From: Hofstenia miamia
Taxonomy: Eukaryota; Xenacoelomorpha; Acoela
Reading direction: 5' to 3'
Assembly: GCA_004352715.1 (NCBI GenBank)
Contig: SCFE01000041.1
Span: 71,076 to 135,075 of the forward strand
Length of the DNA stretch: 64,000 nucleotides
Each line of letters starts with the position of its first letter. Position 1 is the first letter of the stretch. The position numbers and the translations under genes are program-made. The notes beneath the pieces were generated by a model. That model made no database searches and was not told the origin of the DNA. It was given only the letters and a program-made list of their open reading frames with translations. Positions 21,966-36,942 of the stretch are shown here, in pieces.

Positions 21966-23746
21966 TTAGGTAAATACAAGGAGTGTTGACACTACTGCGC
22001 CGGCGATGTTGAATCAAATAGCAATTACATGATTTTAAATACCAGTACCATGTAGAGTCACAATTTGCGTCCTTGGAATGCGCAAAGGCACTTTATCTTT
22101 TCTATATAAAAGATACGTAATTGTTCTATGATTACATAAGCATGCAGAATGAATGTCAGGCATGTCGCTAAGATTGTATTATATTGGTTTTCAGTAAATA
22201 ATATCCTTTACATCCATTTACATGCATGTATACACCAGATTTCACTATTTTTTAAGGTGGCCAGTGAACTATGTCAACTCCGGTAAATGAAATTTATAAA
22301 GAAATACTGATAGTTAAAAAATCTCCTTCGGTGCAATTTTGTATTAATTAAGAAAGATTCAAAAGCTTTTTCTACATCAAAGAACATATTAACGTAAAGT
22401 ATACTTTGTAGTTATCATCAAACCAGTGATTAAAGTATTTATAAAGTAAAAAAGTTGCATAAAATACTGGTAAAGAATAATGAAATTTATGTAATCATTC
22501 ACAATGTAATTAAAAAAGGCATGGGCAGAATTTTATGGCGCAAAAATTTTTAAGAATTTGTTTCTGTATATACACAAATTAAAATAACAAAACACGTGGC
22601 ATAATGGTGAATGTTTACAATGACAACTTTGGAACAACACGTCTACAAACAGTGTTTCTAACCCGCACTAAAGTCATTAGCGAAGACTTTGAGAGAACAG
22701 CTACAATCTTTTTCTGAGATTTGAAAGAACATTCTTGTGAGATCATGTTTCAGTTTCCAAAATACGTAAGTGAAAGATTGCTCAATGAACGCCGTGCACT
22801 ACTCAAAATAAAATTTATAGTTTCAGCAATTCTGCCGTTTTCAACTGACACTATATGAAAGGGAGTTCAAAAGAACAGGAGAGTATGCAGGATTTTCTGA
22901 AGGGGACATCTCAGTCGTGATCAAAAGCGGACCAAAGCCCCGCAAAATTTTTGAAAATTTTAGAAAAATATATCCTAAAAAATACTCTTCACGACCAAAT
23001 TTCTAAAATGTTCAACTATGATTGAACATATCAAACTCAATTTTGATAACCTGACGGTATGCCACTGGAATCGAATATATGCCTAGTTTTGCAAATTTAT
23101 TCGGGCAGACAGTTATAATATCGTCTGAATACATTATTTCTTCGTGTGGAAATTTTAATAGAAAGCATGAAAAAAACTTTGCATAAAAACGAACTTCGTA
23201 AATTTTTGAATTAATTTGTCCGAACAGAAGCAAAATTGAACAAACTAATATCTCATATAGTAGCATACATAATTTTAGTCACACAAAGAATTGTAGTAAA
23301 GGGATATGCAAACCAAAAAACTTCATATTAGTGTGAACTTCTTAAACAAACTTTATGAGAATTCACGTACATTGCGAAAATATATTAAGGATATTTTCTA
23401 GTTAAACTTGGTCAGAATATGTTATTACCTATAGTTTTAGTGCTTCATAACCCGGCTTAAAAATTCAACATTTGGTATAAATGCTTTGAAAGGACCTTTC
23501 TTAATTCCAAAATGTTTTCTCCATTAATGTTAACAGTGCATGTATAATGCGGGAACATTTAAAAATGTGTTTGTGACAAAAAGTAACAATATGGATTATA
23601 ATCCAATGACAATATTCACCATCAGTGATGGCAAACTTAAATAAATTAGATCTTAACATACTGTCTATTAAGCTTAACAATAAATATAGCTAACAATGCA
23701 TGTTTGATAATATGTTTTTAAGTACAACGTATGAAAACTCAATTAC
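21966..23746. other. CFAP46: No firmly recognised gene
   Basis: Probably part of the CFAP46 intron below the last recognised exon. A minus frame at 23012-23266 (ending IPVAYRQ before CAG|GTTATC) could hide an exon, but I could not connect its phase or family. Confidence 0.35.
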
Positions 23747-23920
23747 CTCAAAACGATCAAGACCTGCAAGAATGTTCTTGTACATCGTTGATGATTTGTT
23801 TATCAGCGGCCTAGAGTTAGAACATCTTAGTTGGCGAATAAGTGAGTTCAGAAGTGATGATGAAGCATTTATACAGACATCGTTAAGCATCTTTGTAGTA
23901 GCAATGGCCGCTAGGCAACT
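23747..23920 (-). CDS. CFAP46: CFAP46 exon (most 3' recognised)
   Basis: 58 codons, phase 0 at both ends. Acceptor ACATTTAG, donor GTAATT. Reads SCLAAIATTKMLNDVC, then INASSSLLNSLIRQL, then LAGLDRFE. It follows the FQYLALYQ exon in matching phase; the LALxQSC junction and the following NxSSSxL segment are what I remember from vertebrate CFAP46. Confidence 0.75.
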
Positions 23921-26900
23921 CTAAATGTACAATTATTATTTTATATATGCGCTTATGAAAGTGGCGAGATTGACATCTAAAAAGATGTGTGAGTAGTAAA
24001 TATTCAAAATTTAACACTTCTCACGTCAAATTTAGTGTTAGATAAATATTATTTACAGTTTTCTGCATGAAACGTTTGCTGCTTTGGCTTTATATAAACA
24101 TAGGCAATTTGAAATTGGGCTGTTTTTGGTAAAAATATGCTCTAAAACACAACTCGTTCATAGCGTAGTTCTGAAAGCGTTCCTGATTTTGAAAATTCAC
24201 TTTATAGATTTTGAGTGCAAGAGATTCAAGCAAAATATATAGTTTCTCTCAAAATTTTGGAACATATAATATATTTGCAATATGTTTAACATTATTGAAA
24301 TTGATTAACCCTAAACGCATTGAGGTATAAAATGTCAATAACGCAATAAGAGGGCGATTCAGGCCTCTTTTTTATTTCAAAGCCATTAAAGATAAAGTAA
24401 TGAGCTTCAGTGAAAGATACACCTTTGTACTACATCTTTGCCAATTTTCAAAAAAATGTATTCATTAGTTTCGATATTATATGCAAATGAAGTTGGGACT
24501 TCACCAATTATTGGAAAAACAGTTTATTTAACTCATATTCATCCTAGTTCTTGTGAAAGACTTACTCTAACATCAAAACAAAAAAATACGTTCAAGGTCA
24601 ACTAGCATTACTTAATCAAGGCAGCCATTTTCATAATTTTACATAGACAGACATTTCTATAAATGAATGAATAAATTAGACCTGAAGTCAATGAATAAAG
24701 TTTATGTTTCAAAATTGAAATACGTAACATAATAATATAAATTAAGGTCACTTTCAATGCCAAAGTTCAAAAAAGTTACAAAAATAATAAAAAATTCAAA
24801 GCACACAACTAATTGCCAAGCCCTATGTGGCTGCCATCTTTCAAAACGGGGTTCAGCATCAACACCTTTAAGAATGTGGGCCACACTTTATATTTTTTAT
24901 TCATATTCATAACTTATCTCTTATATTTTTGAATACATTGTTAAAAAATTAAATTGCTGTCTTATGACAACTAAATTATTAAGTTATGGCATAAAAATGT
25001 AAATTCATCAAATAAAATTATTTCAAATGACATTTTTTAATCAAGATAAAAAAATTCAAAATATAATTATTGCTTCCACATGGTAACAAGCTCTATAATG
25101 CCATGCGGTAACACTTATATTGCTGATATTTGATCAAAAAATGCTACCTCAAAATCACATATTTTAAATGGAAATGCGATGCGTTCAACCTTTTAACAGT
25201 GAAAACAACCAAATTTTCATACACTTAGAAACACATTTCCTTGTGTAATACACCTCTGGCAGAAAGTATCGGGCTTACTTATTTTTAAAAAAAACAAAAA
25301 AATTGATCTTATTCTAAGTATAACAAATCATAACTAATCATGTTGCATTATGTGCTCAATATAAGTTAAACGAATCATAAATTGCTTTTGTCTGTTTCAA
25401 ATCTATCCCAATTCAGAATAGTAACAATAAATGGTGTTAGACACTCACATACCTCACTAGCTATTCGTATTCAAGATGATAGGCTGAAAATTTCTCGAAT
25501 CCTTTCATGTCTATCCAAAACTGGCTAATCAAAAAAGCATTAACAATCTGGGAGAAAACGGATAGCACCTCTCGCAAATACAGACTCATCGTATTCAGGT
25601 GGACAATGCATGGCTGTCTCCAGAGCTGTGAGCCAAGATTTCTTAGAACAAACGGGCATCAGCATTCTGCAAGAACGGAGAGCATGAGTGGCAGAGTTCG
25701 ATCTCAAAGATCGATCTCAAAGATCATCATACGAAGAAAAAAACTAATGATTCCCACAGTTAACAAAGCCAATACTCTAAGAGGGTCTCGCGAAACCCAA
25801 GAGTAGAGCGTGGCCGATTGACAGAAAATGTTGTAGTAAGATGAAATATCACTTAGCTTAGGGCAAAGAAAGCAGCCACATTACTTACGGTCCACAGCAG
25901 AAGTGATTTAACAAGCAGGCAACACAAAACCCATGGTATAGTCTGGCAGAAGCAGCTTAATGTTTTGGGGCATATTTTGAGATAACTGCTAGACCTCTGG
26001 TTGAATTTAATGGAAGAATGAATGGATGAACGCTGCAACATAATAACCTTCTAGATGAAGAGATGAGGCAAAAACTTTATTTTCCAGCAGGACAATGCTC
26101 CAATCCATAAAGCTAGTCTGGTATCTAGATGGTTGATAGAGCAACACATTGAAGTAATGAAGTGGCCCCTACAATCCATGCAGCAACCCTATAGTGCATT
26201 TCTGTTTAAAGTCAGAATTACCTCCAGGCCTCGAACACAATTTATCTGGACTACCATCTCACATCAATACCTTAACAAACCTTTTTCCTCCACGCCACAT
26301 CATAACACAACATTGATAGCCAAGAATGGTAGTGCAACATCTTAGCATTAGTCAATTTTTGCGTATGTTTAGCACTATGATTTTGTCCACAATTAGTTTG
26401 CACTTTATTCCTTATATTTAGATGTAAATAAACTCCCATACCACATTTAGTGATTCCCACTAATTTTAAAAACGTTACCCAAAAGGAAACAAACTTTTTA
26501 CTTGATCCACCACTGGAATTCCGTATTATTTCTAGAAAGAAGCGTACCCAAATACAGAAATAAATGAGCATATTATTCATATTATAAGCTACCGGGTGAA
26601 ATTCGATATCTAAATATAATTGCTAAATTTACAAGGTTCTTAGAAATGTATTTGTGAATGCGTCATAGTAAACAAAAGGTTGGTGATATCCCTAATAATG
26701 ATTTAACTCACTTCTCCGTAATTCAAGTAACTTCAATGAGTTTCCGGTTAATTTTATTAAAACATTAATAAGAATGAACGTTTACATTGGCCGATGCGTG
26801 CATTACCATCGCTTAAATTACATTGAAGTTATCGTTTAAACGACTATTATAAAAATGAAACAGCATTCAGTAGATGTTGCATTGAAGCCATCTAACGTTT

Positions 26901-29900
26901 TATTCTGGAGACACTAGGGCTTTGCTAAGGAGGAGATAGCTGACTTAAAAGAGAGTAGTCCATCCAGATAAATAATTCTTATGATAACTTATTTGTAAAA
27001 TCTGGAAATTTTGACGAATGCAATTGCATCTTTTAACCTTGTTATACTATTTTAGGAGCTAAAGCAGTTAAGCTAACAAAACTGTTCTATTGATTGTGTC
27101 AACCATATGTAACCAGGCAAGGTTTACAATAACAGAAAGCCTTGAGCCGGGCCACAAATTCTGACCCAGTAATCCACTTAGAAAATTAGCCGGTCATGCA
27201 TATATAATTCAGCTAGATTAGAGATAGGAAAAAGGCCAGTTATCAGATTGGTATTCTTTTAAAAAATAGAGTATTTTACACAGGATTTTGCAGGTTTTTC
27301 AAATTATATTTTTCAAATCATATAGAATTAATCAAAAAGTTTGAACAATAGTTTTTGGGATTTTTCATTCGTGATTTCATAAACGACTTTCAATGAAAAG
27401 AGTAGGAAAAGTTGGATTTCGTTATATACGAGAAATGAATTTTGATAAGTTCATGTAGAGAGAGTACTATAGATATTATATTCTAGCAATCTCTGATTCA
27501 TCATAATTAAATGTTTGTTATTATATATGTTTTAAACTCTTAAACGGTTTATTTGTTAAAAAGACATCTTTTCACAAACTCTGGTATGTATCATAAACAT
27601 AATTCACAACGAAAAAACAAAAAACAGATGTAAAAGTGAAATATAGCTTCGACGAAACAAACAAAATGAAGACAAATGACAAATATAACTTGCATTACAG
27701 CCCCAACTCAGTTGTTAGGTAACCCGGTTACATCTCTAGTATCAATTTTAAAATAGTGATCGGAAGATATATTTGAAAAGCACCCATCTCAAGGCGGTAT
27801 TATAAAATCAAATTTAGATTTCAGAACTATAGTAAACCTATTTCTATCTATGCGGCAACTGTAATAAATTCATGTTAAATGGATTTCTACTAAGCAATTG
27901 TAATTAAAATGTCGGATTGCAAACAAATATCGTCCAACTTAAAATACTTTATTTCTTTAGAAGTAATTAACAATATTATTTAAAATTTAAATTACGTATT
28001 ACTAGCATTTAAACACAATGTATAAGGAAAGAATTGAATAAATTTTTCTAGGTATTTTTTCCGTCAACTGTCAACTAAAACATTAGACTGACTCCAATAT
28101 TCAGATAATTTTACAAAAAGTATGAAAGATAGAAAACAAAGAATTCGATAATAACATTCATCATTTAATGATCAACAAAAGCAGCTACAGATCGCACACT
28201 CCTGTCAATAAGCACAGATCAGAAACACCCGATTTATAGACATAAAAAACATCGCAAATATAGGAATCTCGTTATAAAAATAACTTAGAGAAACAGGGGA
28301 GCTTCAAAGAATCAGGATTGTGCTTACCTGATATAAAGCCAAATACTGGAAGGAAGTTGTTGGATCGAATTGTCCTACCATGTTTACCATTTCAAGAGCA
28401 CATTGTGACAATAAGACCTAAAGCAAAGATTATGAAACATTTAATCACAATTTTAAGATTAAAATTTACAGAGTAGTCATTACAATCATAAAATTCGAGA
28501 ATTAAAACATTTATTTTACTCACCTTATCGGATGATTCAAATGCCAAATGCGCCGATTGGGCCAATTGTTCGGTGGCTACCATAAGTTGTTTGTTAAAAG
28601 AATTTTGAAGTTTCTAAAAACAGTTTCTTAAAGATTGATTTTTTAGACATGTATATTTCTGAAAAAAGTAATTAAATATATTATATTGTGCTAATTTGTA
28701 TTGCAGTAAATTTTTTATGGTGTAAATCATTTTGAAAAAATATTTCAGCACAAAATTTTCAATACATATTCCCATCTTACATTTCATTATCTTGTAGCTG
28801 CTAAATTGTTTCCTTATTTCCATAATTTTTTGGTTGCAATTCACTTTTAATTATTTGCTTGTTTGCTATGAATTCAAGAATTTGTGGACCAATATTCGAT
28901 AAGTGATTGTAAGGTAGATGCAATACTAGTTGTTATTTGGTTGGCATTTGAGTTATTACAATCTCTCTATCTGTTATATATTTCAAATATTAAAATGTTT
29001 TCATAAATTATCTTAGATCTTCTAGTCTGTTGGCCAATTTTTGGTATTAAATATCTAGCCCCATTTTTCAAATTTTCCCTTATATTTAGCGCCAATAATC
29101 AATTGGTAAGACAAAGGTAGTTTTTCTAGAAAGCCTATATTTTTATATCTAGATATTGTAAACAGTTCATACACAATATTTTGAATAAATCTAAGTGAAA
29201 ATTTTTTCTGAATATTAAGTTTAATATCGTCGCTAAATACATACAATTTACTTAGCGCCAGGTATTTAGCACAAGATATATATACACCCTATACAGGGTG
29301 TAACAAAAATAACCAGACACTTCATTTTACGAGAAATCTAACTTTATTCGGAAGAGTAGGAATAAAAAACGAATCATTCATCGTAGAATATGCAGTGTAG
29401 CGAGTCTAAAACAACTTACTGAGGTTATAATGTCCAAAATGATGAATCATAAAAGAAGAAGGTATTCATAGCAAATGTTCAAAATGATGAGCATCACGTG
29501 CAATACATTTGTTAACCTAGTCCTAGAACAAATCGGCACATCTTGTTCCCCAAATCTAATGGTATGGCACGAATTTCTTCGGTAATAGTAGATCGTTGAT
29601 AGTGCGTGGGCTTCCGCCATAAACGTTGTTCTTTAGTAAGCTCCACAGAAAAAAGTCTGGTACAGTCAGGTCCGGAGACCGTGCAGGCCAATCGATGAGG
29701 CCTCAGCGACCAATCCACCTGTTGGGAAACTGGTTGTCCAACCACTCTCGCACAATAAGTGAATAATGGGGCTGAGCTCCATCACAGTTAAATTTCCATA
29801 AATTGATGTACATTTTTTTGCTTTCATTTTGCTAGCGTCTGGTTACTTTTGTTACACCCTGTATATATATATATAAGATTATAAAAAATTACATAATATA

Positions 29901-31530
29901 CATTTTGTATTCTATAAAGCAGATCAACTGGATTGAATTAAATGATAAACTTTAATCATTTAATATGTTCAAAGTCTTAGGTCGACATTACGTTAAAGTT
30001 CAAATGAAACAAAATCAGCCCAGTTCTATAGTTTATGTATAAATGCATACTATGGTTTACAAACAGCAATTTTAACAATGTAGCGCCATGTCTAATTGAG
30101 TGCTTGTTTCCGGTTTTTTAACAATGAAGAAATTTGGTTGAATAATACATTTAAAAATTAGAACAATTTCTTACCATATTTAATGCCATTCGTTGAGAAC
30201 GCCTTATGTTGATAACATCGAGCATTGGATCGCGTTGATTTTCTTCCGGTTGTTCCTCCTCAGCGTCATCATTATTCGATTTGGAGTCATCTGCAACTTC
30301 AGCAATTGCTAAATTTGAAGCGCGAGTGTTGTCCCTTTTCAATTGTTTTTCTCCTTTTTCAGGCAGGCTGTCCCGAATGTTGATGTTTATGTTCTAAGTT
30401 CAATGTCATTTCAATAAGCTTAAATTATAAATTTTCCATTTTTTACCTAAAATATTTTGATTTAGCCAGTCAAAATCACATTTGGAAATGAGACGGGGGC
30501 ATTCTAGCATGTCCCCCTGCGTATTGTGTCTACATATATTTTGCTAGAAATTTTCTCCGATAAAATATTTTTTAAGAAACATTAGAACATTGTTTTATAT
30601 TCTGTTATGATTATGTATTAATAAGTGCAGCATAAAAGTTTCATTTAAAACTAGTAGACGAATAACCTGCACTGATAATTAATTTAAAGATTATTATAAT
30701 ATAAGCAAGGCATGCATAGAAATAAAATTATTAATAGACTTTTCATCTCTCCTCTGAGACAGAAGCAAGTGGGGGAAAATTGGATTTTAAAAATAAAAAA
30801 TGGTTTAATAATAATAAATAAACCGAAGTAGACAATGACTAATGACTGAGCTGCAAACTTCGATGGTAATTGATAATAAGGTTACTGAAAACCTAAGAAA
30901 GATAATATAAAATACATTGGTACGGTCTTTCCAAAAATAATTTAATTTAAAAAATTTTTGTAAAACATCGATGCGATTATTAAATTGCTAAATACAAAAA
31001 CAATTGAGCAACTTGTAGCAACTTCCTTGAAAATCTTGAAGATAAATCAACGAAAAGTTCTAAGTCAACATAAAGAATCGGACCATGGTTGGAGTGCTTG
31101 ATTTTGTATAGAATTTAGTCAGTCAACCTCTGTAAAAATTATATAGTTATGAACAGATTCGAAGAATTTTTGAATACATTTAAACGCTTAGACATACTAA
31201 ATCTCTTTATAAATTTGACATGAAAAACAATAGTAACTAATTTTCTATACCATTTGATGAATCATCCATTCGCAGTCATCTTCCGGTCTCTTTAACAATG
31301 CGTTCATATAGGTGAGCTTCGAAATAAGGTAGAGAGCCTAAAATATGATTTGATTTTTTAGGCTTTAGCAAACAAATATTACAATAGCCTAAATATGAGT
31401 TATACAACTGTAGAGAAAAGTTTACTATTTGGTCAATTATTTCTTACATTACATCCAAATATTATTTGCAGCTGGGTATTATTTTCCTAAGAAATAATTA
31501 ACTTAATATGAGATAAGCTAGAGTGTAGAG

Positions 31531-31570
<40 letters not shown>

Positions 31571-34500
31571 TAAAATTCGATAGACTACCTTGGATTTGAA
31601 CTCGGATCTTGCGGAATGCATGAGAATGCGTTGGGTATATGTTGAAACGCGCTGNTATATATATATATAAAATTCGATAGACTACCTTGGATTTGAACTC
31701 GGATCTTGCGGAATGCATGAGAATGCGTTGGGTATATGTTGAAACGCGCTGGGGAATAATGCTAACCACTGCCTCTATATCAGTAGGAGAATCTTGTAAA
31801 ATACGAGGTGTTGAGGCTACGAACTCATCAATGACCTAAAATTGAATATTGAGAAGAGAAGAAGTAATTTTTATATGTGAAATTGAATTGGCAAAGGTGC
31901 CTAGAACAGAATAGTTTACATTTACTGTATTTATGTTCCTTAAATTTGAAATGTGATATCGATGTAACGTGTATCAACTCACATTTCCGGATGGTTGAAG
32001 CTATGTCACAATTAATTCTAGAGACAGGTACCTGATCTTTGGGGATTTCTGTAAAGATCGAGAAATGTGAATTATATTCGCAAATGAAAAAACATTGTTG
32101 TGAACGTTTTGACACATACGATATTAACTGTTGAAGTCTAATATGGATCTGAAATTTATTCCTGAGTAAGCTCATATCTTAAATAAGCGTATTTTGTTTA
32201 TTAAGTGAAAACGGGGAGGGGTACAGTGGTGCGGGGACGAGCATCTTACGACTGAACTGATAACGCGCAAAAATGCCCCAAATACAACACTTGTAAGTCA
32301 GCGAAAGCCGAAAAAATGAATGTACTATAAAGTAATTTAAGGTAATTAATTTCAATTGTGGGAACGTATTTAGAAAATTTATTATATTAATTTTTTTAAC
32401 GCTTCACAAGTTTTAGAAATATTAATTTCCCCCTCATCTTCCTATATGTGTACTACTTATATTCAATAAATTTTAATGAAACTCTTTACATGCAAGGATC
32501 AAGTTAAAGAAGTTCAGATGAATATTTTAAACATTGTGGCTTATTTACATGAAGGAGTTTTTAACTTTATCTTATCAGTTTTGACGTTAAACCAATACTA
32601 ATGTTAAAAAAGTTAACATGATACATGCGGTGTTGGAACGGTGCCGTGCCCAATTTACAGAAAATTTGGTGCCCGTGCCATGCGCGTGCTCACATTAAAA
32701 TAAAATATTTGATATTTTGATAGTTAAATCTATTAGTTTAAATTATAAAATCATCTAAATTTTTGTTTCTTAAACAATTTGAAAGTCTTTGTGCCGTGCC
32801 GGGCTCGTGTCGCAAAATCAAAGCACCGTTTCAACACTGGATACATGTAAAAACAAAAAAGCATTTATTGAATAAAAGTGAAATGGAAGTAGTATTTTTT
32901 GAATTGCTGTTTTATATCCTAACTGAATCTCAGTGTATAAAAACAAAAAACCAATTTAGAAGCCCTTTCTGGTAGAAGTAGATTTTGGATATAAGATTGC
33001 TCATATCTAACAGAAGAAACAACTCGCTCAATAGATGCAGAAGATAAAATTACCATTAGAATAGTAAGTGCCGGTGATCAAATCCACCTTCATAATTCAC
33101 ATTTCACAGGGTTATTTGCAAATGCTTAATAGAAGACTGCTTACTCCCAGGGGTCCTCACACCACGACACTGTTCTGCTAAAAACTGTAATAAAAAAACT
33201 TTAGTTAAAAACATTAAAAAAAGTCTGTTAAACAAAAGCCCCACCCGTTACTGAGAATAAGATTGAGGATTGCAGATCTATGATAGGCTTATATTGAAAA
33301 ATATTTTAAAGGCATATCTAGATGCAGTGGCTCGGTTGTGAAGTCAACCACCATTTGAAAAGATTTACAGCTATATTTTTTAAAAAAAATGATTTTTTTT
33401 ACAATTTTAAGGGGAATTCAATTAGCGGATTTACTTATTAATTCAAAACGAGCTGATTAGTTATTTAATTTCGTAATGGTTTTCCTTTTTTCTCATGCGA
33501 AACTGTTAATTAAACAGCTAAGGTTTCCTTTTGCTTATTTTAAACAAATTTTTGTAGACTTTTGTGGCGTTATTTTGCAAGGACAATAAAGCGTTTAACT
33601 TACGATAGTATTATAACTTAATGATTTCAAAAACAGAAGTGATTTAAAAAAATTATTCGGGACCAAAAACCTGAAAAGCCATATCAAGTGGGAGAAATGA
33701 AGCAACAGGAACAGATTGAGACAGTTTCTGATTTAATCCATGTGACGATGTAGTATCTACAAAATTATGCCAATTTTGGAATTTAAAAAAAAAAGCACAT
33801 AGAAGGTTGTTTTAAAAAAGCAAATGATTTGCAATTTAATGAATACGGCATTGTAAAGAACTAATCATCACAATATTTTTAATTAAATCTCTGAAATGCT
33901 GGAAAGCAAAGTTAGTGATAGGTATTTGAANTTTTTTTACAATTTTAAGGGGAATTCAATTAGCGGATTTACTTATTAATTCAAAACGAGCTGATTAGTT
34001 ATTTAATTTCGTAATGGTTTTCCTTTTTTCTCATGCGAAACTGTTAATTAAACAGCTAAGGTTTCCTTTTGCTTATTTTAAACAAATTTTTGTAGACTTT
34101 TGTGGCGTTATTTTGCAAGGACAATAAAGCGTTTAACTTACGATAGTATTATAACTTAATGATTTCAAAAACAGAAGTGATTTAAAAAAATTATTCGGGA
34201 CCAAAAACCTGAAAAGCCATATCAAGTGGGAGAAATGAAGCAACAGGAACAGATTGAGACAGTTTCTGATTTAATCCATGTGACGATGTAGTATCTACAA
34301 AATTATGCCAATTTTGGAATTTAAAAAAAAAAGCACATAGAAGGTTGTTTTAAAAAAGCAAATGATTTGCAATTTAATGAATACGGCATTGTAAAGAACT
34401 AATCATCACAATATTTTTAATTAAATCTCTGAAATGCTGGAAAGCAAAGTTAGTGATAGGTATTTGAAATAAAGGTTGTCGTTAAAGTGTTTATATTTCA

Positions 34501-36731
34501 GTAAATTCGAAAGTTAAATAATAACTTTCAATTTTCAAAATACTAAAAATGTCAGGCTTAGTACATTTGCATGACAGGCAAGGTCAGTCTTCGAATGACG
34601 TGATAAAACAACTTAATATGGAATATTTTTCCTAAATATTATGTAAAAAAGCTAGAACTAAATTTATCTTTTATATTTCCTTCTACGAACAGAAACGCGC
34701 TGAATTCATTTTGAATATATAGAGAGGTGCGCGAATGAAGGAAACAAATCCCAAACACTTATCCATCGTGCTCTTAGTGATTCCCCTTGCGCGAGAGATG
34801 TAAGTTATGAATAAATCAACATGAACAAATTTAAAAAATGAAAACAAAAAGCGACAGCACACTGTCAAAGAAAAATCGGCGTTAGCAAAAATTTTATAGT
34901 TGGCTGCAAAAAAATGAGACTAGAAATATTACTTTTGAACTACTGAACGTAACAACTCAAGAAAGGTAAGATTTTAAAGATACATTAAAGGACTATAAGT
35001 AAAAAGCATCAAAGTCTAATTTGTTTTCCTCCTCTAGATAACTTCATTCAAACGAACTGAAACTGATTTCATTAAATTGGACTTCATTTCAAATGTCAAA
35101 ATGTGTTGACTTTCTTGGATTTTTTCTTTTAAATCGGATATATTTTTCGGATTTTTCTTCTCAACGTCATTTTTCAATATCTGCCACACGTTTTCGATTG
35201 GAGAAAGATCAGCAGAACTTGGTGGCCATTGCAAAAACTCGATATTATTTACAGAAAACCAATTTTTTGTCTTTGCTGACGTGTGCGGGGTTTCTCCGTC
35301 CTGTTGGAGTATCCATCCATCATCATATAAAGCATTAGCATAAGGCATAAATTCAGCCATAATTTGGCAATATCTTTGACTGTCGATTGTGGCTTTTCCG
35401 TCTAAAATTTTCAAATAAAACCCACGATAAGAAAGTGCTTCCCAAACCATAATTTTTTGGTCGAACTTTGGAACCGCTTTTGTTGGTCTTGGACATTTCT
35501 TTGACGACCACACTTGTACTTTGTTTCTGTGTAGTTGAAATNTCTCTGAACTGTGGTTTCATGCACAGAGATGTCGGCTTCAGTTTGAAGTCGGTTTGCA
35601 ATTTTTTTCCCAGAAATATAGGGATTTTTGAGAGCAATTGCGACTGTATTCAGCTTTCGAAAATAAGTTGATCGAGAAATTTGCGATGTCGCAAAGGCGT
35701 TTTCAAGCTGTTCCAACGTTTCCATTCCCAAATCAAGTAGAAACTTTGCAAAGCAAAACGATTTTTTTGGTAAGTGTTTTCAAATAATTACGAAGTACCA
35801 GTTTAATTAATTAACTTTTTTGTTTGACGATTTTAAAGTTCACAAAATTCTCGTTGTCTTTTATTTTTATAGTTTTCCTCTAAAACGTCCCAATACGATT
35901 CCACAAAGCGTGAAAAAATAGGTGTTCAGTCTCATTTTTTTTGCAGCCAACTATATAAATAAAAGTCAACTTGAAAATATAGGGAATTCTTTTAAATTGT
36001 TTCGTTTAATAAACAAACGTAAATATAAAAGATCAACAAAATTTAAAAAAAATTATTAGTGTTTATCATTTTTCGAGAGAATGCCTCTCTTATTTACTGA
36101 ATTCTAAAATGAATATAAAATAATGCTGGTTTGAAATATTAAGACATGCTACAGTTATCAGAAAACACAGGAGTCAAAACAAATTATTAATTGAAAAATA
36201 AAATAAAAATATTTTAAAAGTGTATATATCACTTATAAACATTTGAAGTTCATAATATTAAATTCGCAAAGCGTTAATTTTTGATAAAGTTCACAAATGA
36301 TCTTTCAATTAAATAACTGTTTGAAAACATCAAATTGAAATAACTTAAAAAAAACCGAAGTTGAAACATCCAAAATATGAAAATTCAACAATAACAAAAA
36401 ATAGCTATTAGTGCAATTGCAAAAACCGAATTCCATCAATATAGTTACGATATTGAAATTTATAAATTTAGGTTTCTTACGATTTATTACGAAGGTAAGT
36501 GAAAAATGATAAAAGGTAAAAGAAACCTGTTCGATTGACGGTCGGCGTCGATCAGCTTGGCTCTGCTTACACTTTATGCGAACATGTGATTCGAAAATAA
36601 GGAGAAGCACTTCACAGTAAAGAAGCCGCACCTCAGCATCCAAAGATACGATTGGAGAGTTGTATGTCAAAGACTAAAAAAGTCGTTCAAAATCCAATTA
36701 ATTTTAAACACTAAAAAGTCATCATAAAAAG

Positions 36732-36776
<45 letters not shown>

Positions 36777-36897
36777 ATAGCATATATTACGTATACTTTG
36801 AAAATGAAAATGAATGCAAAATGAATGTACAATTAACTACATAGTCTTCTAGTGTCCTTAATCTGATATATATATATATATATAATATGTATATATT

Positions 36898-36942
<45 letters not shown>

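Noticed and set aside
23012-23266. 84-codon minus frame as a further CFAP46 exon
   Set aside because: No clear acceptor, no recognisable family similarity; could not be tied to the 23.75 kb exon.
33140-33195. 34-base segment bounded by AG and GTAAGC on minus as a CFAP46 microexon
   Set aside because: The exons at 36.5 and 31.8 kb already join in phase 0; a 34-base insertion would break the frame.
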